In this document: positions 63,794-64,000 of the stretch, in pieces | Position numbering within the stretch: the stretch's first letter is position 1 | Layout of the letters: every line of letters starts with the position of its first letter | Origin: CAVTHW01 sp963734625 | GTDB taxonomy: Bacteria > Acidobacteriota > Terriglobia > Bryobacterales > Bryobacteraceae | Length of the DNA stretch: 64,000 bases | Direction of reading: 5' to 3' | Assembly (NCBI GenBank): GCA_963734625.1 | Contig: CAVTHW010000022.1 | Span: 1-64,000, forward strand | Translations under genes and position numbers: made by a program | The notes under the pieces: generated by a model | What the model was told of the DNA's origin: nothing | Seen by the model: the letters and a program-made list of their open reading frames with translations, nothing else | The model's database searches: none

Positions 63794-64000
63794 CGCCAAC
63801 TAGGTGAAGCCTGGGGATTGCAAACAGGCCGTTTTCCAGCGATAGAGCCAACCGGTTCAGCGGCAGTTGCCGATAAGAGATTACGTGCGGACTAACCGCA
63901 GCTTCGCTCTGAGATCGGGCGAAGACAGACAACAGGAACGAAGAAGCTGCTGGGGGCTGAACCTTGAAACTGATCGCAGGGCGGCGTCGCGGCCTGATTC

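Noticed and set aside
63506..63895. 129-codon open frame at the right edge
   Set aside because: It crosses the palindromic element and its hairpins; the product has no domain and the frame reads through repeat arms.

Overview
The window looks like a chromosomal contig from a GC-rich, Gram-negative, aerobic acidobacterium, probably of the Bryobacter/Solibacter type. That placement is an inference from gene content: alternative complex III joined to an A2-type haem-copper oxidase, a Bryobacterales-like pair of secreted proteins, an NdvB-type glucan synthase and many glycosyltransferases. No 16S gene is present to confirm it.

Layout. 1-8.2 kb is a worn region. It holds the start of a histone-deacetylase-family gene running off the left edge, a frameshifted DsbA-like/MauE-like redox pair, fused scraps of two insertion sequences (IS1634-like and IS481-like), a broken YdcF gene, two secreted proteins (one frameshifted), a frameshifted FkbM methyltransferase and a decayed partial copy of a glycosyltransferase gene. 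8.3-24.8 kb is a surface-glycan locus: five GT4-type and one GT2 glycosyltransferase, another GT4-like enzyme, a formyltransferase-deacetylase fusion, an asparagine-synthase-type amidotransferase, an O-antigen ligase/polymerase-like membrane protein, a methyltransferase and a Wzm/Wzt ABC exporter. 25.0-28.2 kb is a compact four-gene cassette: hexapeptide acyltransferase, carrier protein, amino acid:[carrier protein] ligase (a tRNA-synthetase homologue) and a GNAT protein. It is the best candidate for an undescribed pathway. tRNA-Leu(UAA) follows.

28.4-41.2 kb is a tightly overlapping respiratory operon: ActA, ActB, ActC, an ActD-ActE fusion, ActF, a cytochrome c, SCO, CtaD, CtaE, CtaF, CtaC and CtaB. 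Together they would pass electrons from quinol to oxygen and supply haem O and copper for assembly. 41.3-45.3 kb carries a VapC/Phd-like toxin-antitoxin pair, a membrane-anchored MutS-like ATPase, and an XRE-type regulator whose upstream region has two palindromes and a consensus promoter. 45.4-50.5 kb has a B12/radical SAM gene overlapping groES-groEL, then a PAS-PP2C phosphatase and a GIY-YIG-like protein. 50.5-60.2 kb (minus strand) has a giant cyclic beta-1,2-glucan synthase behind small cold-shock-like and RRM RNA-binding proteins. 60.3-63.5 kb carries an MgtA-type P-type ATPase and a TerC-family membrane protein. The right edge has a palindromic, hairpin-rich element of about 210 bp.

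One caution applies to the whole window. About ten genes carry single-base frameshifts, including members of the otherwise intact respiratory operon (actB, SCO) and the glucan synthase. Some are plainly pseudogenes (several lesions each, in the left region). Others are better explained as assembly indels, some at C or G runs. For these I give the span of the whole gene and say where the frame changes.
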